NCBI GenBank assembly: GCA_964351395.1
Contig: CAYGOF010000001.1
Coordinates: 62,001-126,000 of the forward strand
Direction: 5' to 3'
DNA: 64,000 nucleotides
Origin: Imperialibacter sp964351395
GTDB lineage: Bacteria > Bacteroidota > Bacteroidia > Cytophagales > Cyclobacteriaceae
Shown here piece after piece: positions 1-9,091 of this stretch. The notes beneath the pieces are model-generated. The model ran no database searches. It was not told where the DNA came from and saw nothing but the letters and a program-made list of their open reading frames with translations. How positions within the stretch are numbered: position 1 is the stretch's first letter; every line of letters starts with the position of its first letter. Made by a program: the position numbers and the translations under genes.

Positions 1-1354
1 TAACCCGTCCAAAATAGTCGTTGGCAGCTGCTTTCACCTTTGGTGCTAAAAGGATCGCTGCTATCATAGTTGGGATGGCCATTAAGCCAAACATAACATT
101 GATGAAGTCGACCACCATAGTAAGCGTAGTGATAGACCCTACTATGATAATTGAAACATACCAATAGTTAAAGTAGTGGGCATACTTTGCACCAGCCAGA
201 AACCCAACACATTTAGTGCCATAGTAGCTGTAAGAGAACAGTGTCGTAAACCCGAAAATCAACACGCAAAGAAAAAGTAAAAATGGACCAACTACTGGCA
301 TAGCGGCTTCAAAAGCTTTACCTGTCAATGTTATTCCATTTGTGTCGGTGGTTTGCCACACATTGGTCGCCAAAATAGCGAAACCAGTCAATGTGCAAAC
401 GATCAAGGTATCAATGGCTGGGCCCATCATGGCTACAAGTCCTTCTCTAACCGGCTCTTTCGTTTTAGAGGCACCATGCATCAAAGGCGCTGTGCCAATT
501 CCAGCCTCATTTGAAAACGATGCTCTTTTTGCTCCTTCAACAATAAGAGCCCCAATGGCACCTCCCATGGCAGCCTTGGCAGTAAAAGCATCACTTAGGA
601 TCATTCCGAAGATGCTGGGAATATCCATGAAGTGAAGACCCATGATATAAAGCACGCAAGCCATATAAAGCACCACCATAAAGGGCACCATACGGCTGGC
701 CACCAACCCAATTCTTTTGATCCCACCAAAAATTACCAGGCAGGTAAGCACGGTAATGAGTAGCCCAAGGCTAAGATTGCCACCAAAAGAACCGGCCCAC
801 ACAAATCCGGCAGGTTTAAGTAGCACATCGTTGGTTACCTGAATAACCTGATTGGCCTGAAAAATAGGCGTAGCACCGAAAAAGCAAAACACGCTGAAGA
901 ACACAGCCATAGGTTTCCATTTCTGGCCGAGCCCCTCAGTAATAAAGTACATAGGACCGCCCTGTACCTCTCCATTGGAATCTTTTCCCCGGTACATTAC
1001 CGCCAGTGTGCAAGTAAAAAACTTGGTAGCCATACCAAAAAAGGCACTTACCCACATCCAGAAAATAACCCCCGGACCTCCCATGGTTATTGCAATGGCC
1101 ACACCACTCACGTTTCCCATGCCTATGGTGGCGGCAAGCGCACCAGATAGTGCCTGAAAATGACTGACATCACCGGGGGCATCCGGGTCGTCATATTTGC
1201 CCCTTAACACATCGATCGCATGTTTAAAATAACTGAATGGGGCAAAGCCAGAATAAAACATAAAGAATATACCACCGCCCATTACCAGCACCAATAAGGG
1301 GACGCCCCATACGAAGCCCGACGCAGCAGAAATAAAATTTTCTATTTTCTCCAC
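1..1354 (-). CDS. Sodium:alanine/glycine symporter, AGCS family (3' end outside window)
   Basis: Inner-membrane transporter that couples uptake of a small neutral amino acid (alanine or glycine) to sodium. About 451 codons are visible and the C-terminus is cut by the window edge. The reading frame is open throughout. It shows many hydrophobic segments and the AGCS hallmark FSNEAGIGTAPLMHG in the middle, plus GNVSGVAIAITMGGPG and GGPMYFITEGLG near the N-terminal third. The start is GTG at 1354, three bases after the TAA stop of the upstream esterase gene, and the following residues (VEKIENFISAASGFVWG) suit the family's N-terminus. The close spacing implies co-transcription and translational coupling with the esterase. 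Family assignment is firm; the substrate is inferred. Confidence 0.9.
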   Translation of the reverse strand, partial: MEKIENFISAASGFVWGVPLLVLVMGGGIFFMFYSGFAPFSYFKHAIDVLRGKYDDPDAPGDVSHFQALSGALAATIGMGNVSGVAIAITMGGPGVIFWMWVSAFFGMATKFFTCTLAVMYRGKDSNGEVQGGPMYFITEGLGQKWKPMAVFFSVFCFFGATPIFQANQVIQVTNDVLLKPAGFVWAGSFGGNLSLGLLITVLTCLVIFGGIKRIGLVASRMVPFMVVLYMACVLYIMGLHFMDIPSIFGMILSDAFTAKAAMGGAIGALIVEGAKRASFSNEAGIGTAPLMHGASKTKEPVREGLVAMMGPAIDTLIVCTLTGFAILATNVWQTTDTNGITLTGKAFEAAMPVVGPFLLFLCVLIFGFTTLFSYSYYGTKCVGFLAGAKYAHYFNYWYVSIIIVGSITTLTMVVDFINVMFGLMAIPTMIAAILLAPKVKAAANDYFGRV

Positions 1355-1357
1355 AGA

Positions 1358-2050
1358 TTAAATTTTGTTTTCGTCAATAATTGGAAGTAGCGCTGACCAA
1401 ACATTTTCCATTACGATCTTATGCCCTTCGGGTGTTGGGTGAATACCATCAGGTAAATTAAGCTCGGGAATGCCTCCCACTCCATCTAAAATAAATGGGA
1501 TAAAAGCAGTTTGCTGCGACTCAGCCAACTTAGGAAATATGCCCTTGAACCGGTCAGTATATTCCTGACCCATATTAGGAGGAATTTGCATGCCAGCCAC
1601 AATTATTTTTACCTGCGGGTTAGATTGCTTGACTTTCTCGATGATAAGGCCAAGGTTTTTCTCGGTTTCATCAAGTGGAATTCCTCTCAAACCATCGTTG
1701 CCACCTAACTCTAGCACAAAAACATCAACTGGTGTTTTCAGCACCCAATCAATTCTTGACAAGCCGCCAGAACTGGTTTCTCCACTCAGGCCAGCGTTGA
1801 TTACATGATAGTTGTAACCTAGTGAATCGAGCCTTTCCTGTATAAGTGCCGGAAACGCTTCGGACATATCGAGACCATAGCCTGCGGTAATGCTGTTACC
1901 GTAGAAAATAATGGTATTTTCTGTTTGCTCATTTTCCTCAGGTGCAGTGGTTGGCTCAGTAGACTGTTGCTGACCGGCCTCCTCGTTCTTCTGTTTCTGT
2001 TCGCAGGAAAAAATAACAAAAACGGCAATAAGTAAGCAGATATTTCTCAT
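1358..2050 (-). CDS. TesA-like SGNH/GDSL esterase, lipoprotein
   Basis: A 230-aa SGNH-hydrolase of the arylesterase/lysophospholipase (TesA) group, probably hydrolysing acyl esters in the periplasm. The N-terminus is a lipoprotein signal ending in IFSC (Cys16), followed by a Gln/Glu/Thr-rich linker to about residue 44. Block I reads FYGNSITAGYGL, so GNS replaces the usual GDS while the nucleophile Ser is kept. Block II Gly lies in NAGLSGETS, block III is GGND, and the Asp-His pair is in DGIHPTPEGH near residue 200. The symporter gene begins three bases after its stop. In many bacteria tesA lies beside ybbA-ybbP; here that pair lies 16 kb away at 18.2 kb. Confidence 0.88.
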   Translation of the reverse strand: MRNICLLIAVFVIFSCEQKQKNEEAGQQQSTEPTTAPEENEQTENTIIFYGNSITAGYGLDMSEAFPALIQERLDSLGYNYHVINAGLSGETSSGGLSRIDWVLKTPVDVFVLELGGNDGLRGIPLDETEKNLGLIIEKVKQSNPQVKIIVAGMQIPPNMGQEYTDRFKGIFPKLAESQQTAFIPFILDGVGGIPELNLPDGIHPTPEGHKIVMENVWSALLPIIDENKI

Positions 2051-2227
2051 TTCAAACGTTTATCGGAAACTGCAATAATAGTGATACCAAGTCAAAAATG
2101 TTGACCTTTTCCAATTAAAGGGTCGATTTAATGAGTGCCGCACAAGTCTGCATGCATCTGATCAAAAACTTGTTGCCCTTGACTATATTATTACTAATTT
2201 AGAATCTGTTAGTTAGCCAAGTACCCT

Positions 2228-2959
2228 ATGGAGCATTTGAGAATCCTCGTTGTCGAGGACAAATCTGTTGTGGCAGAAGACTTGAAACTTTGTCTGCAAG
2301 ACTTTGGATATACAGTCGTTGGAGTGACCAACAATGGTGAGGATGCCATAAAAATGGTGGAAACGTTGACACCGGATATCATTTTGATGGATATCAATAT
2401 CAATGGTCCGATTGACGGTGTTGAAACAGTTAATATCATCAATCAGCAGCATGACTTACCAGTTATCTACCTAACAGCCTATAGTGATAATTCGACGATA
2501 GAAAGAGCTAAAAACTCCCACCCATCTGCTTATCTTGTCAAGCCTTTCGATCCGATAGACCTCAAAATTGCCATAGATATTGCCATCGAAAATTTCTACC
2601 AGGGTAAAGATGGGAAGAAAGAAGAATTCAAAAATGGGCAGCCAGTGGTGACAGATTCTCTCTTCATTAAAATTGGAGAAGCATATCAGAAAGTACACTT
2701 TGACAAAATTAAGTTTTTAGAGGCAGATGGTAGCTACACAAAAATACACACCAACGAAGGCGTTTTTACCCTGTCAATAAACTTAAAAGCAGTTCACAAT
2801 TACCTCCCGCCAATTTTTCACAAGATACATCGCTCCTATATTGTCCATATTGAGAGGGTAACTGGCTTTGACAAAGCAAACTTGTTTATTGATCAGGAAA
2901 AATTGCCCATTAGTGTTGCCAATAGAAAAGTTTTTGTAGAGAAATTCCTAAAGGTTTAG
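2228..2959 (+). CDS. LytTR-family response regulator
   Basis: A 243-aa two-component response regulator. The N-terminal receiver domain (about 1-125) has the acidic pocket in VVED, the phospho-acceptor Asp55 in ILMDI, and the conserved Lys105 in YLVKPF. The C-terminal half (about 140-243) is a LytTR DNA-binding domain, seen in IKFLEADGSYTKIHT, FHKIHRSYIVH and the closing PISVANRKVF. It should bind promoter repeats when phosphorylated. The likely partner is the TPR histidine kinase encoded convergently next door; the stop codons overlap (TAG at 2957-2959 against TAA at 2958-2956). Assignment of the domains is firm; pairing is inferred from position. Confidence 0.93.
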   Translation: MEHLRILVVEDKSVVAEDLKLCLQDFGYTVVGVTNNGEDAIKMVETLTPDIILMDININGPIDGVETVNIINQQHDLPVIYLTAYSDNSTIERAKNSHPSAYLVKPFDPIDLKIAIDIAIENFYQGKDGKKEEFKNGQPVVTDSLFIKIGEAYQKVHFDKIKFLEADGSYTKIHTNEGVFTLSINLKAVHNYLPPIFHKIHRSYIVHIERVTGFDKANLFIDQEKLPISVANRKVFVEKFLKV

Positions 2960-5190
2960 GTCAACATTGACTTTTCGTCCTGGATTTTGAATTTCATTAA
3001 CAGCGCAGCCCCCTTCGTGTCTTTCCGGTTGCTAAATTCCACATGGCCTTGCAGTTCTTCAGCCAACATTTCCATCAGATGGATCCCAAAATGATCCTTT
3101 CCAGCAATTTTGTCTTTAAATCCTGGGCCGTTGTCGGTAATAGTAAAATAAATGAACCCACTACTTGTCTGGCATTCGCATGAAATTTCCAGCACTTTCC
3201 CTCTCGAAAATGCATGTTTGAAAATATTCGTAAATGCCTCATTAACGAATAACCCAAACGTTACGGCTGCATCCATGTCTAATTCGATGGTCGATTCGCA
3301 GCCTTTGAAACGTACTTCTTTTTCGCTCACTCTATGTACTTTCAACAGATGCTGAAGAATGTCTTGCGTGTATTCCTTTAAGCTAATGGACTCATAGTTA
3401 CCCTGCTGATAAAGCCTTTGATGGAGTAGTGACATGGACTGCACCCTATTCTGGCTTTCAAAAATGACATTTGCGGCCGCAGGATCCGATATTTCTCTTT
3501 GCTCGAGGCGAAGCAAACTCGCAATTATTTGTAAATTATTCTTTACCCGATGATGTATCTCTCCTATCAACAGCTCCTTTTCATGGCCCTTTTTCTCCAG
3601 CACCTGGTTTTGTTCAACGATTTGAATTTTCTGTTCTTCGATATCGGATTTCAGAAGCTTTATTTTTTTCAATCGACCATTCACAACGATCAGTAGCACC
3701 AGGATAGAAAGTAAACTAATGCTTAAAAGCCAAATCAAGCCTCTCTGAAGAGTCAATACATTTTGATTAAGGCTAGTGATGACGTTAAGTTGATTGATTT
3801 CCTTTTGCTTTTCTTCACTTTCGTAGCTTATCTGTAATTCAGCAATTTGTCGATTGGTCAGGTCGTTATCAAAGCGTTGCTGAAGCTGGGTGCTTTCCTC
3901 CAGGTACTTCAGCGCTTCATTGGGTTGTCCCATTCTCTTGTAGATCTCGTAAAGCTGTTGGGCACTTTTTTGCCGCCTAACCAAGGAACCAATTTCTTCG
4001 GCTACTTTATAAGAGGCTCGTGCAATTGTCAGTGCCTCGGGCAATCTGTTTTCTTTTAGCAAAACAGAAGCAAGCACTTGCTGAATCCTGGATTTGGCCG
4101 CTTTGTGTCCAAGCGTATCATCAAGTAAGACCACCCGTTTGTAATCAAGGATCGCCTGCTCGGGGTGGCCTGCCAGTGCGTGAGTCTCCCCAAGCTGAGC
4201 AACTACTGCAGCCAGTCTGATATAATTTTCAGCTTTTAGATAAATTCTTTCTGCCTGTTCAAAGAGCACAAATGCGCTGTCAAGCTGCTGCAATTGGACA
4301 TAGCATTCGGCTTGATCTCTGATGCAGTGCCCCAACGGAACATTCTCTCCCAGTAATGAAAATAGCTCCCCGGCTCGGGCATAAAACTCCAACGCCTCCT
4401 TGTATTCCTTTAGGAAGAAAAAATTTTCGGCGATTGACACGTGTAAGGATGCCAGTTTTTCTGATGGACGGCTTTGATCAAACGAGGCTATCTGCTGCTG
4501 CTTTTCACTTATTTGCTGCCTATTGATAAACTCATTTTCATGGATAAGCTCTTTGCTGTAAGTACGGGCCTGCTGATCTCTCAGCAAGCTGAAGCTCTGA
4601 TTCAGCTGAAGGCTCTCAATGATGTACTTTGTTGACACACCATAATATCCTCTTGAGTCATAGATAAGTCCAAGGTTGTTCAATACCCGCGCCAGGTTGA
4701 CTGTATCGCCTCGCTCCCGATAACCTGCTTCTGATTTTTCAAGGTAGGCGATGGCCTCTTTGTATTCAGCTATGTAGTAATGTACCAGTCCAATCTTATT
4801 ATAAGCTTCGGCCAGCTCGTTTTGGAATCCTTCTTCTTTGAAAATTTTTAGTGCCTTAAGGTGATATTCTAATGCGTCTTTGTAAAAACCATTGGCCCAG
4901 CTAGTCAAAGCTATATTTTGAAAGCCCTTGGCAAGACCATACTTATAGTCAGAATCTTGTGATTTTTTAATCGCCAGCTGGGCATATTTAATTGCTTCTC
5001 TATATGCTATTCCGTGTTGCGCTGTAGAAATTCTATTCAGCGTATTGATTTCGGTGGTGTCAGCCAATTCCTGCTGTAAAATATTTTGCAAGCTGTCGAC
5101 CTTTTTCTTGAATGCCTGGCAGTTTGCTACCAACTCCTGAGAGAGCAACCAGACAATTATCAACAATACTCTTATCGACGCTTTTTTCAT
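2956..5190 (-). CDS. TPR-containing sensor histidine kinase (HisKA_2 type)
   Basis: A 744-aa membrane sensor kinase. A signal peptide or N-terminal anchor (residues 1-25) precedes a long periplasmic tetratricopeptide region (about 30-440, for example EAYNKIGLVHYYIAEYKEAI). One transmembrane helix follows (about 484-505, WLLSISLLSILVLLIVV), then a coiled coil. The HisKA_2 box has EIHHRVKNNLQIIASLL (about 543-560, with the phospho-His in HHRVKNN), and the HATPase has DNGPGF near residue 690. This layout of TPR, one helix and HisKA_2 is common in Bacteroidota and often pairs with LytTR regulators, as here. The signal sensed is unknown; TPRs suggest protein or peptide contacts. Confidence 0.92.
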   Translation of the reverse strand: MKKASIRVLLIIVWLLSQELVANCQAFKKKVDSLQNILQQELADTTEINTLNRISTAQHGIAYREAIKYAQLAIKKSQDSDYKYGLAKGFQNIALTSWANGFYKDALEYHLKALKIFKEEGFQNELAEAYNKIGLVHYYIAEYKEAIAYLEKSEAGYRERGDTVNLARVLNNLGLIYDSRGYYGVSTKYIIESLQLNQSFSLLRDQQARTYSKELIHENEFINRQQISEKQQQIASFDQSRPSEKLASLHVSIAENFFFLKEYKEALEFYARAGELFSLLGENVPLGHCIRDQAECYVQLQQLDSAFVLFEQAERIYLKAENYIRLAAVVAQLGETHALAGHPEQAILDYKRVVLLDDTLGHKAAKSRIQQVLASVLLKENRLPEALTIARASYKVAEEIGSLVRRQKSAQQLYEIYKRMGQPNEALKYLEESTQLQQRFDNDLTNRQIAELQISYESEEKQKEINQLNVITSLNQNVLTLQRGLIWLLSISLLSILVLLIVVNGRLKKIKLLKSDIEEQKIQIVEQNQVLEKKGHEKELLIGEIHHRVKNNLQIIASLLRLEQREISDPAAANVIFESQNRVQSMSLLHQRLYQQGNYESISLKEYTQDILQHLLKVHRVSEKEVRFKGCESTIELDMDAAVTFGLFVNEAFTNIFKHAFSRGKVLEISCECQTSSGFIYFTITDNGPGFKDKIAGKDHFGIHLMEMLAEELQGHVEFSNRKDTKGAALLMKFKIQDEKSMLT

Positions 5191-5682
5191 TCACAAAAAA
5201 CTTAGGTCGCTTTAAAAAGTAAAACTCACTACTCACAAACATCTCCGGTTTGCAACTCCTTAGCTAACTAATTTCCTGACACTTACCCAGGTAGGAACAT
5301 ACCCTTAAATGGCCTTCTATGTACTTGATTTTTTTGGAAAAAACAATTTGCTCACATGCGACACCCAATTTTGGAGCCTTACAAAATTCAAAAAATAAAG
5401 AGTCACCAAAGTCAATTTTATGTGTCGGAATCAGTAGTTGATTTCTGCCTAATTAGTAGACCGACATTGTTAAATAAAGTTCAATATGCCAATGATGCAA
5501 AGCATTCATCTCCAATGATATCAACGTCACGGAAGCAATTGTCAGGCGGTCATTCTATTCTTAAAAGTAAAGAGCTGAGGGTAAGAACATAGAAAGAAAT
5601 TGTGGAAACACCGAAAACAAAAAATACATCGAACAACCAGACCCAACCATTGTAGAACTATATCACTTTATCGATACAACCT
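5191..5682. other. Intergenic region between divergent kinase and T9SS protein genes
   Basis: A 492-base gap that should hold the divergent promoters of the kinase and the first T9SS gene. No match to the full TTTG/TAnnTTTG promoter was found. A short inverted repeat, TGTCGG at 5423-5428 and CCGACA at 5461-5466, could be a protein-binding site or a weak hairpin. An open frame at 5356-5592 has no start signal and a composition unlike a protein, so it is not called. Confidence 0.4.
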
Positions 5683-8600
5683 ATGAAAGCGAAACTCTAC
5701 TATCTCATATTTTTACTAAGCCTGGCATTTACTTCTCAGGCGCAGTTTAGCGGAAGTGGATCGGGTACGCCCGAAGACCCGTATATCATCACTACAGCGG
5801 TTCAACTTGACGAGGTCAGAAGTTACCTTGATGCCAACTTTAAACTAGGAAATGACATTGACCTTTCCACGGCGACAGGCGACCAGGCCGGAACCTTTTG
5901 GAACGGAGGAGTGGGTTGGCAACCTATAGCTGCGGTAACTGTTAACGTGCTAGCCACTACTCCTTTTTCGGGCACACTAGATGGTGATGGGCACACTGTA
6001 TCTGGCCTTTTTATCAACCGCCCGAGCCAGGACTATGTCGGACTTTTCGGCTATGTGTCGTCAGCAGTCATCAAAAACCTAACGCTTGCAAATACCAACA
6101 TCACCGGCAAGAATCGAACCGGAGCCCTCATCGGCAACTTAAGTCATGCAAACGGCGAAGTCCACAACTGCCATGCAACAGGCACCGTGACTGGAGAGGG
6201 ATTTACAGGTGGTTTAATCGGCCAGGTTTATAATGGAACAGTGACAGAATCGTCATCAATGGCCACGGTACAGGGAACCAACCAGGTGGGCGGCTTAATT
6301 GGCACTATCAGCACTAGCGGCAGTAGTTTATCATCGTCGTTTGCTTCTGGCCAGGTAAAAGGAAATCTTTTCGTAGGTGGGCTCGTAGGCGCACTGACAA
6401 ATGGCTCTGTCGTCAATACCTATGCCACCGGAGACGTGGTGGTCAATCAGGAAAGCTATACCACCAAGGCCGGCGGACTTGTCGGCTCGATGAACAGCAT
6501 CAATAGTGGAGGAGGCTTCAACCCCTCGCTCCGATACTCTTTTGCTACGGGCAGCGTCACCTTCAACAATGGTGACAAAGGAAATGGAGCCATTGGACGA
6601 GATAGCTACGCTGTTGCCGCCAGCCAGGTAACCAACGTTTTTTTCGACCTTGCCTCTTGCAATGTATTGGAGCAGTTTTCACCAGCGGAGGCATTAAAAA
6701 CTTCGGAGATGGTGGTGGCTGAGTTTTTAAGTAACAAGCTTACTACCCAAGGAACCCCGTGGGTCATGGTCATCACCGAAAGCGGAGTTTATCCCTTTTT
6801 CTCATGGCAGGGCGAAGCAGGAGAAAACCTTCAACCTTTCAACATGGCGCCTACTGACATTGCCAACCCTACTCCCGATTTGGCTACTCTGCCTGATCTC
6901 ACCGCCGAATGCTCCTACGCAAGTACGCCAGAAGCGCCTACTGCTACCGATGCTTGTGGTAAAAAAATTGATGGCATTACTGACACCACCTTTCCAATCA
7001 CTTCTCAAGGCACTACTATCATTACCTGGACTTATACAAGCGTCAATGGGCAGTTGACAACTCAAACGCAAAACATAGTGCTTGCCGATGTGACCGGGCC
7101 AACCCCTGATGCTGATACACTTACGGCAGTTCAAACCACCTGCGAGGTCACCGAGCTTACAGCACCCACTGCCACTGACAATTGCGGAGCAGTAGTCACG
7201 GGCACTACCGACACTTCCCTGCCCATCTCCGTTCAAGGCACAACCGTTGTTACTTGGACTTTTAAAGACCAGTATGACAATAGCTCCACTCAACAACAGT
7301 CAGTAATTATTAAAGACGATGCGGCGCCAGTACCTGCACTTTCTGAACTTGCCTCCTTTGTCGCGGAATGCGACGGCCAGGTAAGCAGTATTGAACCACC
7401 AACAGCAACGGACAACTGTGCAGGTCAAATAACCGGCACCACCACCACATCCTTCCCGTTTTCAACAGTAGGCGAAACCGAAATCACCTGGACATATGAT
7501 GATGGAAATGGGAACACCGCCACCCAAAAACAAACCATTGTTATCCCACAGTCTGCTTCGGTAGCCAAAGACACGACCATCTGCGCTGGCAGTTCCTTCA
7601 CCTTTCCCGACGGTACAACAGGTACAGCAACTGGTCAATATGTGAGTATATTAAAAACTACGCTAGGTTGTGACAGCACCATTACCACCAACCTGATCGT
7701 AAGCCCAAGCCCCCAAGTATCTTTGGGCGTAGCCAATAACACTGTTCAGGCTTGTGTAGGTCAAGAGTTAGCATTCGGGATCGACGAAAACAACACTAAT
7801 TATCAGTCGTACACCGTAAGCTATCTTAACGGATCAGTAACAGATGATTCTCTGAAATTTGTATTCAATGAGAACCTGGCCGTAATCGCCCGCACCCAGG
7901 GGTTGTCGGTAAAATTGGAAGCAACGAGTAGCGCCGGGTGCACAGCCTCCACAACGGTAGCGCTACAGGACAATACCATGATCAACTGGGGCATTGGAAT
8001 CACCCAGGTCACAGGTGCTACAGTCAGCATTTCTAACAATTCTTATCCGGAGACCGTCGATTCATGGCAATGGGATTTCGGTGATGGCACAGTGGTAGAG
8101 AACGAGCAAAGTCCAAGTCACACGTATGCCAACAATGGCGACTTTACCATCACACTAACTGTATCGAATGAATGCGGAGGCGAGTCATTGAGCACCTCCG
8201 CAACGATCACAGAAGCCTGTGAACTGGAAACACCCTCCATCAGTCAAAACGGCAACACATTAAATGGATTTTTAGACGGCACCACTTCTTATAAATGGAT
8301 TGACTGTGACACAGACACTGAAATTCTTTTGGTAGGAAATAATTTTGAATTTTCGCCTACCGAGTCAGGAACATTTGCAGTGGAAGTAACCATCGGCGCA
8401 TGTAGCCAGCGTAGCGAATGCTTTGACTTTGTGTACGACGATTCCATTTTGTCTGTAGGCCTGGAACAAAGCGGCTTATCAATCTACCCCAACCCTGCGT
8501 CGAACAGCTTAACAGTTTCACTTGAGAGCACGATCAGGGGCCAGGTCAATATCACGGTATTATCGTTGGACGGCAAAGCAATAAAAAACCTGACCTTAGA

Positions 8601-8718
8601 AAAAACGACAGAGCGAACTGAGATTGCGCTTGGTATCGAATCCTTGGTGCCCGGTATTTACTTCATCAGAGTATGGGACAATAAACATCACAAGTTGATG
8701 AAGTTCATCAAACGATAA
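5683..8718 (+). CDS. T9SS-secreted surface protein with GLUG, HYR-like and PKD domains
   Basis: A 1011-aa secreted protein, not recognised as a named gene. Order of parts: signal peptide ending at SQAQ (about 1-20); an opening block FSGSGSGTPEDPY that begins many GLUG proteins; GLUG-type beta-helix repeats of the form xGGLIGxxxxGTV (about 90-300); three HYR-like repeats with PTATDNC motifs (about 400-620); a region with DTTICAGSSFTFPDG and CDSTITT (about 630-680); a PKD domain with WDFGDG (about 797-840); and a C-terminal T9SS type A sorting domain starting LSIYPNPASNSLTVS and ending FIKR. It is likely exported by the type IX system and anchored or released at the surface, with an adhesive role inferred from the repeats. 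It shares its N-terminal design and 3' flank with the next gene. Confidence 0.9.
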   Translation: MKAKLYYLIFLLSLAFTSQAQFSGSGSGTPEDPYIITTAVQLDEVRSYLDANFKLGNDIDLSTATGDQAGTFWNGGVGWQPIAAVTVNVLATTPFSGTLDGDGHTVSGLFINRPSQDYVGLFGYVSSAVIKNLTLANTNITGKNRTGALIGNLSHANGEVHNCHATGTVTGEGFTGGLIGQVYNGTVTESSSMATVQGTNQVGGLIGTISTSGSSLSSSFASGQVKGNLFVGGLVGALTNGSVVNTYATGDVVVNQESYTTKAGGLVGSMNSINSGGGFNPSLRYSFATGSVTFNNGDKGNGAIGRDSYAVAASQVTNVFFDLASCNVLEQFSPAEALKTSEMVVAEFLSNKLTTQGTPWVMVITESGVYPFFSWQGEAGENLQPFNMAPTDIANPTPDLATLPDLTAECSYASTPEAPTATDACGKKIDGITDTTFPITSQGTTIITWTYTSVNGQLTTQTQNIVLADVTGPTPDADTLTAVQTTCEVTELTAPTATDNCGAVVTGTTDTSLPISVQGTTVVTWTFKDQYDNSSTQQQSVIIKDDAAPVPALSELASFVAECDGQVSSIEPPTATDNCAGQITGTTTTSFPFSTVGETEITWTYDDGNGNTATQKQTIVIPQSASVAKDTTICAGSSFTFPDGTTGTATGQYVSILKTTLGCDSTITTNLIVSPSPQVSLGVANNTVQACVGQELAFGIDENNTNYQSYTVSYLNGSVTDDSLKFVFNENLAVIARTQGLSVKLEATSSAGCTASTTVALQDNTMINWGIGITQVTGATVSISNNSYPETVDSWQWDFGDGTVVENEQSPSHTYANNGDFTITLTVSNECGGESLSTSATITEACELETPSISQNGNTLNGFLDGTTSYKWIDCDTDTEILLVGNNFEFSPTESGTFAVEVTIGACSQRSECFDFVYDDSILSVGLEQSGLSIYPNPASNSLTVSLESTIRGQVNITVLSLDGKAIKNLTLEKTTERTEIALGIESLVPGIYFIRVWDNKHHKLMKFIKR

Positions 8719-8728
8719 TTAACACCAC

Positions 8729-8805
8729 AACAATAATTATACTCCGGTGTAGTTGACTAACACGGGACCAAATAGAGCCGGCAGCAAATGTCGGCTTTAT
8801 TTTTT
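8729..8805 (+). repeat. 3'-flank repeat copy 1 with terminator
   Basis: The stretch after the stop codon contains ACTCCGGTGTAGTT, then CTAACACGGGA, then a GC-rich hairpin. Nearly the same string occurs after the stop of the second T9SS gene at 18001-18080. The two copies differ by a small indel and scattered substitutions, so the duplicated flank has outlasted the divergence of the coding regions. Confidence 0.75.
8776..8805 (+). terminator. Rho-independent terminator after the first T9SS gene
   Basis: Arms AGCCGGCA and TGTCGGCT pair over 7 of 8 positions around a short GCAAA loop and are followed by TTATTTTTT. It lies about 58 bases downstream of the stop. Confidence 0.8.
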
Positions 8806-9091
8806 CCATACTGGCTTCGAGTTGACGCCGCGATACATCCTTTGGAGATCCCGGTATTCAGTCTGTCTCGCTCACAAAAGAAACCCTACTATTCGGCAAG
8901 GAAACCAAGCTATTCACAAAGTACGTTGGGTGCATTTACATTTCTTAATTAACTTAATATCAGATAGTTGAATGTTGCTATGCTTCCTTTTAACAAGCCT
9001 AATATTTTTTCAGTGACTGTACGTCAGTAAGTATAATCAAAACCGGTTCACTGCTAATTCTTTTGTTTCAATCTCATAATGTCGACTTCAT
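8806..9091. other. Intergenic region before the giant T9SS gene
   Basis: Together with the repeat and terminator this makes a 373-base gap. No gene or convincing promoter was seen. An open frame at 8753-8971 runs through the terminator and is rejected. Confidence 0.4.

Noticed and set aside
5356..5592. A 78-codon open frame before the first T9SS gene
   Set aside because: No start signal, no protein-like composition and no family; it lies in a divergent promoter region.
8753..8971. A 72-codon frame after the first T9SS gene
   Set aside because: It runs through the terminator hairpin and the duplicated 3' flank.
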